DNA of 56,672 bases, from NCBI GenBank assembly GCA_947630485.1, contig CANRHU010000013.1, forward strand, positions 1 to 56,672. The letters run 5' to 3'. Below, in pieces: positions 15,513 to 24,640 of this stretch (positions within the stretch are counted from its first letter, which is position 1; every line of letters begins with the position of its first letter). The translations under genes and the position numbers were made by a program. This DNA is from an uncultured Lachnospiraceae bacterium (GTDB taxonomy: Bacteria; Bacillota; Clostridia; Lachnospirales; Lachnospiraceae). The notes beneath the pieces were generated by a model. That model was given only the letters and a program-made list of their open reading frames with translations, searched no databases and was not told where the DNA came from.

Positions 15513-17564
15513 ATGAGTTTTGATTATGAGGACGAGTTGGGAGGTCCGGCCTCACAGGGCCGTGCGCGGGGGAGCGCAGGGCGGCAGGAAGCGTACGGGC
15601 GGCCGGAACAGGGTTATGCCCAGGGAAGCCGGGTGGGACAGCAGAGACCCTATCGGCCGACGATCAATGATCCGCAGGACGCTCAGATGCAGCGGCGGAC
15701 GGCGGGCAGCGGGCAGGATGCTCCGAGACAGCGGCAGACGGCAGGCGGCGAGCAGTATGCCCAGACACAGCGCCGGATGGCGGGCGGGAGACAGGACGGT
15801 CAGACACAGCAGCCTGTCGGGCGCCGGGTAAAACCGTACCGGCCGCCTGCAGAGGAGGAAACCTTCAGCGGCCGGGTCGCGCAGATCCGTGAGGACTTAA
15901 ACCGTAAGAAGAAGCGCAGGAGACGCATAATTGCCATGATTGTGGCGGAATGTCTTGTTCTGACTGCCATTTTTTCCTATGCTTACGTGAGCCGGATGTG
16001 GAATCTGATGCCTAAGCCCAATGTGAATAAGGAGAATGTAGAGAATCCGAATATTTCGCTGGAGTCCATCAACAAGATGCAGGGTTACTGGATGGTAGCG
16101 ATCTTTGGCGTAGACTCAGGTACGGGAACCTCCAGCGCCCGCGGCAACTCCTCAGACGTGAACATCATTGCATGCATCAATCAGGATACGGGAGAGATCA
16201 AACTGGTATCTCTTTACCGGGATACGTACTTAAAAGTCAACGACAAGGGGACTTACCGCAAATTCAATTACGCGTATTCAGAGGGCGGACCTGAGCAGGC
16301 GCTGAAGATGCTGAATGAGAATCTTGATCTGAATATTACCGAGTACATTATTTTCAACTGGAAAGCGGTGGCAGACGGGATCAATATCCTTGGCGGCGTC
16401 GACATGGAGATCACCAAGTCGGAGTTTAAATTTATCAATGCCTTTATCACAGAGACGGTTCAGGAAACCGGCGTGGCGTCCCGCCATCTGCAAAGTGCCG
16501 GCATGAACCATTTGGACGGCATTCAGGCAGTGGCTTACGGGCGTCTGCGTCTGATGGACAGCGATTATCAGCGCGTGGAACGTCAGAAGAAGGTCATCGA
16601 GGCGGCGTTTACCAAGGCAAAGAAAGCCGATTATTCGGTGCTGAATAACATCCTGGTGGTTTGCCTGCAGGAGGTTATGACAAATCTGGACTTCGGTGAT
16701 TTGACGAATGTAGCGCTTAACATGGGGAAATACCACATCGGCGATACGGCCGGTTTCCCGTTTGACCGGAGCGAGGCGAATCTGGGACAGGCCAGGGGCG
16801 CGTGTATTATTCCGCAGACGCTGACCTCCAATGTAAACCAGCTGCATCAGTTCCTGTTTGGTGATACGGAATATGAACCGACAGAGGCTGTGAAAAAGAT
16901 CAGCGAGAAGATTTCTTCGGATTCAGGCGTTTACGCGGTTCAGAGCCGCCCGTCCACGACAGAAGCCCAGACGGAATCCCGAAAAGAAGGATCCGAGACA
17001 GAAGATGACACGGAAGAGACGGATGAGGATGAGCGCGTCGCTGAAACGGATGAGAACGGCGTTATTATTGAATCGCGGCCGGGAATCGGCGAGACGGATG
17101 AAAACGGCGAGCTGATCGACGGTCCGGAGCCGGATGAGTCTGATTTTTATGATCCGGAGGCAGAGTCGCCGTCTCCCGGCTCGGAGGAGAATCATCCATC
17201 GCCCAATTGGCCGGGCGAATACCCGTCGCAGGGAGCTGCCGGGCCGGGCGTCGTCGGCCCCGGAAGTATGACATCGCCGGGCGGCCCCGGTTTCAGTGCA
17301 GGCGGTCCGGGGAATTATTCTGACAGAGGCTCGGGAGAAACCGGTGTGATTGTGCCGCCAGAAGAGGAGGATACTCCGGGAGGCGGTTCTCAATCTGTGG
17401 AGAATCCGGGCGGAGATGAAGGTGCTGAGGCCTCGGGAGGAGGAAATTCTTATGGGCCAGGCGGAGGCCCGGCAGGACCTGGGAGCGTCGGCGGAGATTC
17501 AAACGGAAGCATTACCGGGACTGGGGGCACGCTGTCGCCGACGATTCCGGACGGACCGGGCTGA
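15513..17564 (+). CDS. LytR-CpsA-Psr (LCP) family wall-polymer ligase with long disordered arms
   Basis: LCP enzymes transfer lipid-linked glycopolymers to peptidoglycan on the outer membrane face. In this 683-residue protein residues 1-125 are Gln/Arg/Gly-rich and disordered (repeats of the RRxAGGxQxxQxQ kind). A membrane helix spans about 140-162 after a KKKRRRR stop. The LCP domain runs from about 190 to 400: IFGVDSGTG, SDVNIIACINQDTGEIKLVS, LYRDTYLKV (catalytic Arg), YGRLRLMDSDYQRVERQ (second Arg site). From about 440 an acidic stretch and then a Gly/Pro/Ser-rich tail of more than 200 residues follow, far longer than in typical LCP proteins (300-400 residues). The tail may thread through the wall. 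It closes the polysaccharide cluster. Confidence 0.92.
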   Translation: MSFDYEDELGGPASQGRARGSAGRQEAYGRPEQGYAQGSRVGQQRPYRPTINDPQDAQMQRRTAGSGQDAPRQRQTAGGEQYAQTQRRMAGGRQDGQTQQPVGRRVKPYRPPAEEETFSGRVAQIREDLNRKKKRRRRIIAMIVAECLVLTAIFSYAYVSRMWNLMPKPNVNKENVENPNISLESINKMQGYWMVAIFGVDSGTGTSSARGNSSDVNIIACINQDTGEIKLVSLYRDTYLKVNDKGTYRKFNYAYSEGGPEQALKMLNENLDLNITEYIIFNWKAVADGINILGGVDMEITKSEFKFINAFITETVQETGVASRHLQSAGMNHLDGIQAVAYGRLRLMDSDYQRVERQKKVIEAAFTKAKKADYSVLNNILVVCLQEVMTNLDFGDLTNVALNMGKYHIGDTAGFPFDRSEANLGQARGACIIPQTLTSNVNQLHQFLFGDTEYEPTEAVKKISEKISSDSGVYAVQSRPSTTEAQTESRKEGSETEDDTEETDEDERVAETDENGVIIESRPGIGETDENGELIDGPEPDESDFYDPEAESPSPGSEENHPSPNWPGEYPSQGAAGPGVVGPGSMTSPGGPGFSAGGPGNYSDRGSGETGVIVPPEEEDTPGGGSQSVENPGGDEGAEASGGGNSYGPGGGPAGPGSVGGDSNGSITGTGGTLSPTIPDGPG

Positions 17565-17584
17565 GTGCGGAAGAACAATCCCTG

Positions 17585-17640
17585 TTTTCACAATTTTATG
17601 CTTTTTCTTTCACAATTTGGTCACAAAAGACTGTTATATT
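17585..17640 (+). promoter_or_regulatory. htrA control region with repeated TTTCACAATTT
   Basis: TTTCACAATTT occurs at 17586-17596 and again at 17608-17618, 22 bases apart, that is on the same DNA face. TATATT at 17635-17640 is a likely -10 with no good -35, as expected for an activated promoter. The repeat contains TTTTCACA (17585-17592), like the octamers I recall upstream of Bacillus subtilis htrA genes controlled by CssRS. Confidence 0.55.
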
Positions 17641-17691
17641 TAGACCATCGAAAGAAATGAACACAGTATCAACTGGAAAGGGGTTGTTATT

Positions 17692-19278
17692 ATGTACGAA
17701 GAAGAATATAAAGACAAGAACATGGAAGGCAGCGAAAATACGGACACCGGTCGTGAGACAGAGGGGACGGATTTCGTGATGAAGGATTCGGCGCAGCAGG
17801 CGTACAGCTATTCGGACCGCCCGGATTATCCGAACCAGCAGCCGCAGTATTATCAGCAGCAGAGGCAGGGATACTCGGATGGGGGACAGAATTATCAGGA
17901 ACAGCAAGGCGGTATGGGCTACGCAAATCCGACAGGCGGCTCGGGTTATCAGGGCTGGCAGAACGGACAGAGTTATCAGGGGCAGCAAGGCGGACAGAGC
18001 TATCAGAGTCAGATGGTACAGCCTCAGCCTCCGAAAAAGAAAGAGAAGAAGCATGGAATCTTAAAAAAGGCAGCAGGCATCACGGCAGCTGCGCTGCTGT
18101 TCGGCTTCGTGGCCGGAGGCACGATGGTCGGCGTGAACATGTTGGCGGATTCCATGGATCCGGAGACCCAGCCTGCGCAGACAGTCGGTCGGGCGGAGGA
18201 TCAGGTGACTCTGTCAGATGAGGAACTGAATAAGATTGCAGGCCGTTTGAATCTGAACGCGAACGGCACCGGAACGACGGCGATGGATGTGTCTGGCATT
18301 GTGGAGAGCGCGATGCCTTCCGTAGTGGCAATCAATAATACGATGCTGTACGAGAGTATAAATCCCTGGTTTGGCAGAACCCAGACCTATGAGGTGCCAA
18401 GTGCCGGTTCCGGCATTATTGTAGGACAGAATGATACGGAGCTTCTGATCGCGACGAATAATCACGTAGTGGAAGATTCAAATGAGCTTTCCGTAGTATT
18501 TATCGATGATACGGAGCTGGAGGCGTCGGTTAAGGGAACCGATTCCGAGAGTGACCTGGCGATTGTGGCAGTGCCGTTGGACAGTATTCCCGCGGATACG
18601 ATGAACAAGATTTCGATTGCGGAGCTTGGCGATTCCGAGGAGCTTAAAATCGGCCAGGGCGTGATTGCTATCGGCAATGCCCTTGGATATGGTCAGGCCG
18701 TGACCGTGGGTTATGTCAGCGCGCTGAACCGGGAAGTGCAGACAGACGGCAACAGCAAACGCCTGATTCAGACGGATGCCGCGATCAACCCCGGCAACAG
18801 CGGCGGCGCGCTCTTAAACATGCAGGGACAGGTGATCGGCATCAATGAGGCGAAGTATTCAGATACAGAGGTGGAAGGTATGGGATTTGCGATTCCCATT
18901 TCCCAGGCACAGGAGATTCTGGATACGCTGATGACCCGCCGCAGCGGCGAAAAGGTGAAGGAGGACGAGGCCGGATATCTGGGCATTCAGGGAGTAACTG
19001 TGGATGATACCATGCAGAAGCAGCTCGATATGCCTGCCGGCGTCTATGTCTACCGGATTGTGGAAGGCGGAGCCGCGGAGGAGACGGATCTGCATGAAAA
19101 GGATGTCATTACGAAGTTTGACGGTCAGCGGGTTACGACAATGGCCAGTCTGCAGGAATTGCTGAAGTATTATAAGAAGGGCGAGACTGTAGAGCTTGTT
19201 GTGGAATCGCTGGCAGACGGCGAATATGTGGAGCGCACGATCACCATTACGCTGGGCGGACAGGTGAGCGCGGAATAA
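17692..19278 (+). CDS. htrA: HtrA/DegP-type membrane serine protease with PDZ domain
   Basis: The 528-residue protein degrades misfolded exported proteins at the outer face of the membrane. An N-terminal cytoplasmic arm of about 125 residues is rich in Gln, Tyr and Gly (YSDRPDYPNQQPQYYQQQRQ). One membrane helix spans about 130-150. The trypsin-like domain shows the triad His in ATNNHVVED, Asp in ESDLAIVAV and Ser in NPGNSGGALL. One PDZ domain follows at about 425-515 (GYLGIQGV, GGAAEETDLHEKDVITKFDG). AAAGGGG precedes ATG 17692. The direct repeats upstream suggest control by a secretion-stress two-component system. Two hairpins, one a strong terminator, follow the stop. Confidence 0.93.
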   Translation: MYEEEYKDKNMEGSENTDTGRETEGTDFVMKDSAQQAYSYSDRPDYPNQQPQYYQQQRQGYSDGGQNYQEQQGGMGYANPTGGSGYQGWQNGQSYQGQQGGQSYQSQMVQPQPPKKKEKKHGILKKAAGITAAALLFGFVAGGTMVGVNMLADSMDPETQPAQTVGRAEDQVTLSDEELNKIAGRLNLNANGTGTTAMDVSGIVESAMPSVVAINNTMLYESINPWFGRTQTYEVPSAGSGIIVGQNDTELLIATNNHVVEDSNELSVVFIDDTELEASVKGTDSESDLAIVAVPLDSIPADTMNKISIAELGDSEELKIGQGVIAIGNALGYGQAVTVGYVSALNREVQTDGNSKRLIQTDAAINPGNSGGALLNMQGQVIGINEAKYSDTEVEGMGFAIPISQAQEILDTLMTRRSGEKVKEDEAGYLGIQGVTVDDTMQKQLDMPAGVYVYRIVEGGAAEETDLHEKDVITKFDGQRVTTMASLQELLKYYKKGETVELVVESLADGEYVERTITITLGGQVSAE

Positions 19279-19282
19279 AATA

Positions 19283-19311
19283 CAAACGAAGCGTCACTGA
19301 CGCTCCGTTTG
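19283..19311 (+). repeat. ACT-loop hairpin with conserved tail, copy B
   Basis: Arms 19283-19295 and 19299-19311 pair over 13 positions with one mismatch, loop ACT. The tail reads GCCTGGAAATAC. It lies 4 bases after the htrA stop and is followed by a separate terminator hairpin, the same arrangement as copies A and C. Confidence 0.65.
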
Positions 19312-19324
19312 CCTGGAAATACAG

Positions 19325-19357
19325 TCGGGCTTCGGTCTGGAACCGAAGCCCGATTTT
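19325..19357 (+). terminator. Intrinsic terminator of htrA
   Basis: Arms 19325-19336 and 19342-19353 (TCGGGCTTCGGT and its complement) form a perfect 12-base-pair stem, followed by TTTT. Confidence 0.85.
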
Positions 19358-19436
19358 GAACTCGATGATATACAGAGAAAGACTGCCGGCAGCAGGCTTT
19401 TTCTGCGTTAAAAAGACGGAGAAGAGGAGAGGGCGT

Positions 19437-20849
19437 TTGGACGAAAAAGATACAAAAATGGCGGATGATATGCATATGGAAAACGGCGGAGGCGGCGACG
19501 ATTCGTACGAGAAGATTTGCTACGCCTGCAGGCGCAGCGAGAGCAAGGCCGGCCCCATGATCAACATGCCGGGAGGCATGTGTCTTTGTCATGACTGTAT
19601 GCAGAAGGCGTTTGATACGGTACTCAAAAACGGCGTGGATTTCTCCAAAATCCAGAATATGCCGTTCCTGAATATGAACTTAAGCGATATTTCCCAGCTG
19701 AACATTCCGCAAACGGAGATTCCCCAGAAGCAGAGGATCAGGAAAAAGACGCCAAAGGAACAGCCGTCCTTTCATATCAAGGATATCCCTGCGCCTCATC
19801 GGATCAAGGCCAGCCTGGATCAGTATGTGATCGGTCAGGAGCAGGCCAAGAAGGTGATCTCCGTAGCGGTGTACAACCATTATAAGCGTGTGTTTGCCCA
19901 GGAGTCCCGGCAGGCGGGGGAGGATTCCGATGATGTGGTGATTGAGAAATCCAACATTCTGATGATTGGTCCTACGGGCAGCGGCAAGACTTATCTGGTG
20001 AAAACGCTGGCGCAGCTTCTGGATGTGCCGTTGGCGATCGCTGACGCCACGTCGCTTACTGAGGCCGGATATATCGGCGATGATATTGAGAGCGTGGTCT
20101 CCAAGCTTTTGGCGGCGGCGGATAATGATGTAGAGCGCGCGGAGCATGGTATCATTTTTATTGATGAGATCGACAAAATCGCCAAGAAGAAGGATATGAA
20201 CAGCCGCGATGTCAGCGGTGAGTCGGTACAGCAGGAGCTCTTAAAGCTTTTGGAGGGAAGTCTGGTGGAGGTTCCCGTGGGTACGAACCAGAAGAATGCC
20301 CTCTCGCCGACTGCGACGGTGAACACAGATCAGATTCTGTTTATCTGCGGCGGCGCCTTCCCGGATCTGGAGAGGATCGTGAAGGAGAGGCTGAATAAGA
20401 CTTCTTCCATCGGGTATCGGGCGGAGCTTAAGGACCGGTATGATGGAGATCCGGATATTCTGAGCCATGTGACTAACGCGGATCTGCGGGCATTTGGAAT
20501 GATTCCGGAGTTTCTAGGCCGTCTTCCGATTCAGGTAACGCTGCAGAAACTGACGGAGCCCATGCTGGTGAGGATTCTAAAGGAGCCGAAAAACGCGATT
20601 CTCAAACAGTACATAAAGCTGTTGGCGCTCGACGAGGTGAAACTGGTATTTGAGGATGAGGCGTTAGAGTGGATCGCGGCGGAGGCCCTCAAGAGGGAGA
20701 CCGGCGCCAGGGCTTTGCGCGCGATCATGGAAGAATTCATGCTGGATATTATGTTTGAGGTGCCGAAGGATCCGGGCATCGGCACCGTGGTTATTACAAG
20801 AAATTATCTGGAAAAGTGCGGCGGACCGCGGATTGAGATGCGCGGGTAG
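19437..20849 (+). CDS. clpX: ClpX-like AAA+ unfoldase, divergent form
   Basis: ClpX unfolds tagged proteins and feeds them to ClpP. TTG 19437 is chosen because AGGAGAGG lies at 19425-19432 and the frame further left is not family-like; ATG 19458 is an alternative. In 470 residues one sees a zinc-binding domain (C28, C31, C51, C54), a linker about 60 residues longer than usual, and the AAA+ core: YVIGQEQAKKV, GPTGSGKT, pore loop GYIGDD (usually GYVG), FIDEIDKIA, and GARALRAIMEE (sensor 2). The loop that reads RKH in classical ClpX is GTNQKNALSP here, and the ClpP-docking IGF is IGY. clpP and tig are not adjacent. It may be a second ClpX with its own substrates (inference). Confidence 0.88.
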   Translation: MDEKDTKMADDMHMENGGGGDDSYEKICYACRRSESKAGPMINMPGGMCLCHDCMQKAFDTVLKNGVDFSKIQNMPFLNMNLSDISQLNIPQTEIPQKQRIRKKTPKEQPSFHIKDIPAPHRIKASLDQYVIGQEQAKKVISVAVYNHYKRVFAQESRQAGEDSDDVVIEKSNILMIGPTGSGKTYLVKTLAQLLDVPLAIADATSLTEAGYIGDDIESVVSKLLAAADNDVERAEHGIIFIDEIDKIAKKKDMNSRDVSGESVQQELLKLLEGSLVEVPVGTNQKNALSPTATVNTDQILFICGGAFPDLERIVKERLNKTSSIGYRAELKDRYDGDPDILSHVTNADLRAFGMIPEFLGRLPIQVTLQKLTEPMLVRILKEPKNAILKQYIKLLALDEVKLVFEDEALEWIAAEALKRETGARALRAIMEEFMLDIMFEVPKDPGIGTVVITRNYLEKCGGPRIEMRG

Positions 20850-20869
20850 GCGTGTGCGGCTTTTCCGGT

Positions 20870-22606
20870 TCAGTTCCGCAGGGATAAGAGCGCTTGATAC
20901 AAATCCAGGATACCGTACCCCCACTCACGGCTGGGGTATGTGTAGCTTGGATTTCTTTTTGCCCCGCGGGTCAGGTAGGCCTTCACGACACTGTTGCTGA
21001 TATAGGGGTCATTGCCGTTTACGTATCCCCAGGAATACAGATCTGCTACGGCGCCGGCCAGATGTGCCGCTGCGGCAGAGGAGCCGGTAGCGCGGAGCAT
21101 CGGGTAGACGCCGGGGACGGACGAGATGCCCGGACCGTAGACCTCCACGCCCGGTGCGGCCAGGTCCGGTTTAATCCTTCCGTCGCGGGTGTAGCCCCTG
21201 CTGGAGTGGATATAGAGACTTTCGTTCAGATGACTGCAGGTACTGGCGGTGATGGCGAAAGGGGAATTTCCCGGCGAGGTAATCGTGGTGAAGGGGTCCG
21301 AGCGCAGGAAGACCGTGTCGTCCCGTACGAAGCCGTGGATTGGCAGCCACATATGGTAGATTCCGGTGATCGTGACGGTGGGATAGACGCGGATGCGCCA
21401 GATGCCCGGCGAAGGGTCCGTAAAGCGGAGAAGGGCCAGATAACTGTTCTGACCGCCGATGATATTTTCATAGACGACCGTCACCGTGCTGCGTTCAATG
21501 GCGAAACGCACGGTTTCCGTTTCCCCGGGACGCAGGGGGATACGGTCGATGGATTCGCCGGCCGGCGAGACAAGGCCGACGGTGTATATTTCCGGCAGAT
21601 TGGCCCACAGCTCCACGTCAAAGCCGCGTTCCTTTTCGCCGACGCGCAGCTCTGCCTCGTCATAGGCCGCTGTCTCGGGAATCTGTCCGACATAGTGGTG
21701 GTGCCGTCCGGCTTCATTGCCGGCAGCGCAGATGACGGACACTCCGAGGAAAATCTGCAGGCGGTTGATGACCCGGGCCAACGGCGAGAAACCGTCGTGA
21801 CCGCCCTGATTGCTTCCTACGCCCAAGCAGATTACCAGGGGCATTGCATAGCGGAAGGCCAGTGACAGAAGCCAGGTGATGCCCATCATGATATCGGTGC
21901 TTTGGAAGGCAGCCGCATCGTCCTGAATACGGTAGAATTCCCGCAGATACCGCTTGGCCGGTTTTAATTTGACGACGCCCAGGTAACAGGACGGTGCGGC
22001 CCCGATAAAGCTCATATCCGGCGCTTCACTGCCGGCCGCGATGCCGGCCAGAAAAGTGCCGTGGCCGTTTTCATCCGCGGAGGGGACAACCTGCAGCGGA
22101 TCCTCAGACCGCAGGGCTTCATTGATGGATGCCTGCAGAAATTCCCGCCCGTAGAGAAAGCGGAAGGGAAAGCCGCTGGAACCCGTGACTTCAAAACCGT
22201 CCCCGTTTAAGGTCTGATCCCAGATTCCCAGAATGCGCGTGCTGCCGTCCGGGTTTTGAAACAGCGGGTTGGTGTAATCGATGCCGGTATCGATAAAACC
22301 GATGATGACGCCTTCTCCGCGGGAATTGAGAGCCGGCTGGCGGAAGGCGGGGAGAATCCCGGAAGCTTCCATGCTGGTGCTGTCCAGAAGGCCATAGAGG
22401 GCCGGGATGGACGAATAGGGATAATTCTGCAGAGAGATGGGCGCAATTTCACGGAGAGGGACATGGAGGACGGCAAATTCTTCGTTGATGTAACTGAAGC
22501 ATCCGTTTTCCGTGAAGCGTTCCAGATCGGAAAGGCTGCTGTTGCCATGACGGTAGAGAAAATCGGCGTAGTCCTCGCTGGAGGGACTGCCGGTACAATC
22601 AGTCAT
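20870..22606 (-). CDS. Subtilisin-like (S8) serine protease of the Csp type
   Basis: The start ATG 22606 has AGGAGG 8 bases upstream on the minus strand. The 578-residue protein has no signal peptide. Residues 1 to about 80 form a prodomain-like region (FLYRHGNSSLSDLERF, CFSYINEEFAVLHVP). The protease shows all three catalytic residues: Asp in GFIDTGIDYTNPLF, His in NGHGTFLAGIAAG and Ser in ATGSSAAAAHLAG. A large insertion of beta structure sits between His and Ser, as in CspB-like clostridial proteases that act in spore germination. Cytoplasmic or forespore location fits the missing signal. It diverges from an LspA-like gene. Substrate is unknown; many Lachnospiraceae carry several paralogues. 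Confidence 0.88.
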   Translation of the reverse strand: MTDCTGSPSSEDYADFLYRHGNSSLSDLERFTENGCFSYINEEFAVLHVPLREIAPISLQNYPYSSIPALYGLLDSTSMEASGILPAFRQPALNSRGEGVIIGFIDTGIDYTNPLFQNPDGSTRILGIWDQTLNGDGFEVTGSSGFPFRFLYGREFLQASINEALRSEDPLQVVPSADENGHGTFLAGIAAGSEAPDMSFIGAAPSCYLGVVKLKPAKRYLREFYRIQDDAAAFQSTDIMMGITWLLSLAFRYAMPLVICLGVGSNQGGHDGFSPLARVINRLQIFLGVSVICAAGNEAGRHHHYVGQIPETAAYDEAELRVGEKERGFDVELWANLPEIYTVGLVSPAGESIDRIPLRPGETETVRFAIERSTVTVVYENIIGGQNSYLALLRFTDPSPGIWRIRVYPTVTITGIYHMWLPIHGFVRDDTVFLRSDPFTTITSPGNSPFAITASTCSHLNESLYIHSSRGYTRDGRIKPDLAAPGVEVYGPGISSVPGVYPMLRATGSSAAAAHLAGAVADLYSWGYVNGNDPYISNSVVKAYLTRGAKRNPSYTYPSREWGYGILDLYQALLSLRN

Positions 22607-22686
22607 ATGGTGCGCCTCCTGAAGCTCATTGCTATTAATATATGCGTACCGGATTATTAATTTTCTCTTAATGCATGAATCCTGAC

Positions 22687-22715
22687 TGGACGGAAAAAGA
22701 TATTTAGTGTATGAT
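22687..22715 (+). promoter_or_regulatory. Promoter of the LspA-like to glmS gene group
   Basis: TGGACG (22687-22692) and TATGAT (22710-22715) are 17 bases apart and lie 43 bases before the GTG start at 22758. Transcripts may run on through glmM and glmS. Confidence 0.5.
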
Positions 22716-22757
22716 GGTAAACAGAATTTCGTCCCAGGGAGAAAGGAGGACTTTATC

Positions 22758-23231
22758 GTGCTGCTATTGGCTTTGATTGCCATGGTCATTATTCTGGATC
22801 TGGGCGTCAAGGATACGATTGAACATACAGAAGATGACGCGTTTCCGAAAGAGCTTGCAGGAACAGGAGGATTCGTTACGGTCTTTAAGAGTCATAATCC
22901 GGGGCTGCCTTTTGGGCGGCTGGCGGCGTACCCGCAGCTGGTGCGGGAGATTCCGCTGGCGGTGGCAAGCGCGGCGTCCGGTATCTTTCTGTGGCTTCTT
23001 CCGCGGAGAGGAAGCAGGCTGCAGAAGCTGGGGCTGGCCCTGACGGTTGGCGGTGCGTTCAGCAATCTGTACGACCGGTTTGTACGCGGTTATGTGGTAG
23101 ATTATCTGAATGTCCGCATAGGCCGTTTCAGGAAGGTGATTTTCAATATCGGCGACGTCTGCATCCTGGCGGGGACGATACTGTTCTTTTGCGGCGAGAT
23201 GATCGCTGAGGCCAGGGAAGCGCGGCATTGA
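22758..23231 (+). CDS. lspA: Signal peptidase II-like membrane protein
   Basis: GTG 22758 follows AAAGGAGG at 22742-22749 by 8 bases and opens directly into a membrane helix. The 157-residue product has four predicted helices and the family's catalytic landmarks: GGAFSNLYDRFVRGYVVDYL (first Asp) and FNIGDVCILAG (second Asp), plus NPGLPFG where classical LspA has N-T-G-A-A-F-G. It would cleave signal peptides of lipid-modified prolipoproteins within the membrane. The N-terminal part (LDLGVKDTIEHTEDDAF) is unlike classical LspA, which has LDQ-x-x-K there, so this may be a specialised paralogue. It lies 53 bases upstream of glmM. Confidence 0.75.
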   Translation: MLLLALIAMVIILDLGVKDTIEHTEDDAFPKELAGTGGFVTVFKSHNPGLPFGRLAAYPQLVREIPLAVASAASGIFLWLLPRRGSRLQKLGLALTVGGAFSNLYDRFVRGYVVDYLNVRIGRFRKVIFNIGDVCILAGTILFFCGEMIAEAREARH

Positions 23232-23284
23232 CGGAATGGAAGGCATATGTTTAGAATGAAGAGATAAAAGTGGAGGATAAAATT

Positions 23285-24640
23285 ATGGCAAAGTATTTTG
23301 GTACGGACGGCTTTCGGGGGGAAGCGAATGTAACGCTGAACGTGGAGCATGCATATAAGATCGGGCGTTTCCTGGGATGGTATTATGGCCAGAAGCGGGC
23401 CAGCGGTCCGGCGAAGGTGGTTATCGGCAAGGATACGCGCCGCTCATCCTATATGTTTGAGTATGCGCTGGCCGCGGGACTGACGGCATCCGGAGCGGAC
23501 GCTTATCTTCTGCATGTGACGACTACGCCCAGCGTGTCCTATGTGGTGCGGTCGGAGGATTTCGACGGGGGCATCATGATTTCTGCCAGTCATAATCCTT
23601 ATTATGATAATGGAATTAAGCTGATTAACTATTACGGCGAGAAGATGGATGAAGATACCATTATGAAAGTGGAGGCTTATCTGGACGGTTATTCCGGCGA
23701 GATTCCTTACGCCACGAAGGAAAAGATCGGTCAGACGGTGGATTATGCTATCGGGCGCAACCGCTATATCGGGTATCTGATCTCTTTGGCGACACGCTCC
23801 TACCGCGGGAAGAATGTGGGCCTGGACTGCGCCAACGGAAGCGCCTGGATGATTGCCAAGAGCGTGTTTGACGCCCTGGGGGCCAAAACCTATGTGATCG
23901 GTGACGAACCGGATGGACAGAATATCAATGCTGACTGCGGCTCCACCCATATCGGAAACCTGCAGAAATTTGTGAAGGAAAACCATCTGGATGTCGGCTT
24001 CGCTTTTGACGGCGACGCGGACAGATGCCTGTGCGTGGATGAAAACGGCGAGGTGGTAGACGGCGATAAGATTTTGTACATTTACGGGCGCTATATGAAG
24101 GAACAGGGCGAACTGACCGGCAACAAGATTGTCACGACGGTTATGTCCAATTTCGGACTTTACAAAGCGCTCGATGCGGCCGGGATTGAATACGAAAAGA
24201 CCGCGGTAGGCGATAAATATGTCTACGAGAATATGGTTTCGAATAATTACCGGATCGGCGGCGAGCAGTCGGGGCATATCATTTTCCGTAAATATGCCAC
24301 TACCGGCGACGGAATTCTGACAGCCATTAAGATGATGGAGGTCATGCTGGAGAAAAAACAGCCCTTAAGCAAGCTGGCGGAGCCGGTTGTGACATATCCG
24401 CAGGTACTCAAAAACGTCCGCGTCAGGGATAAGAAGACGGCGCGGGAGGATACGGCTGTGCAGGCGGCGATCAACCGGGTATCGGAGGCTTTAGGCGACG
24501 AGGGGCGTATTCTGGTTCGGGAGAGCGGTACGGAGCCGGTAATCCGCGTTATGGTAGAGGCGGACAGTTTGGACAAATGTCAGGAATACGTGGACAGCGT
24601 GGTGCGTACCATTATCGAGAGAGGTCATCAGGAGGCGTAA
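23285..24640 (+). CDS. glmM: Phosphoglucosamine mutase GlmM
   Basis: GlmM interconverts glucosamine-6-phosphate and glucosamine-1-phosphate on the way to UDP-GlcNAc. ATG 23285 (MAKYFGTDGFRGEAN) has GGAGG 9 bases upstream; a GTG at 23270 overlaps that site. The 451 residues show the substrate and phosphate sites in order: FGTDGFRG, the phosphoserine loop GGIMISASHNPYYDNGIK, the metal-binding loop FAFDGDADRC, the sugar loop GGEQSGHII, and the phosphate loop LVRESGTEPVIRVMVE. All key residues are intact. Three bases separate it from glmS, whose ribosome-binding site lies within the last glmM codons, so the two are translated together. Confidence 0.96.
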   Translation: MAKYFGTDGFRGEANVTLNVEHAYKIGRFLGWYYGQKRASGPAKVVIGKDTRRSSYMFEYALAAGLTASGADAYLLHVTTTPSVSYVVRSEDFDGGIMISASHNPYYDNGIKLINYYGEKMDEDTIMKVEAYLDGYSGEIPYATKEKIGQTVDYAIGRNRYIGYLISLATRSYRGKNVGLDCANGSAWMIAKSVFDALGAKTYVIGDEPDGQNINADCGSTHIGNLQKFVKENHLDVGFAFDGDADRCLCVDENGEVVDGDKILYIYGRYMKEQGELTGNKIVTTVMSNFGLYKALDAAGIEYEKTAVGDKYVYENMVSNNYRIGGEQSGHIIFRKYATTGDGILTAIKMMEVMLEKKQPLSKLAEPVVTYPQVLKNVRVRDKKTAREDTAVQAAINRVSEALGDEGRILVRESGTEPVIRVMVEADSLDKCQEYVDSVVRTIIERGHQEA

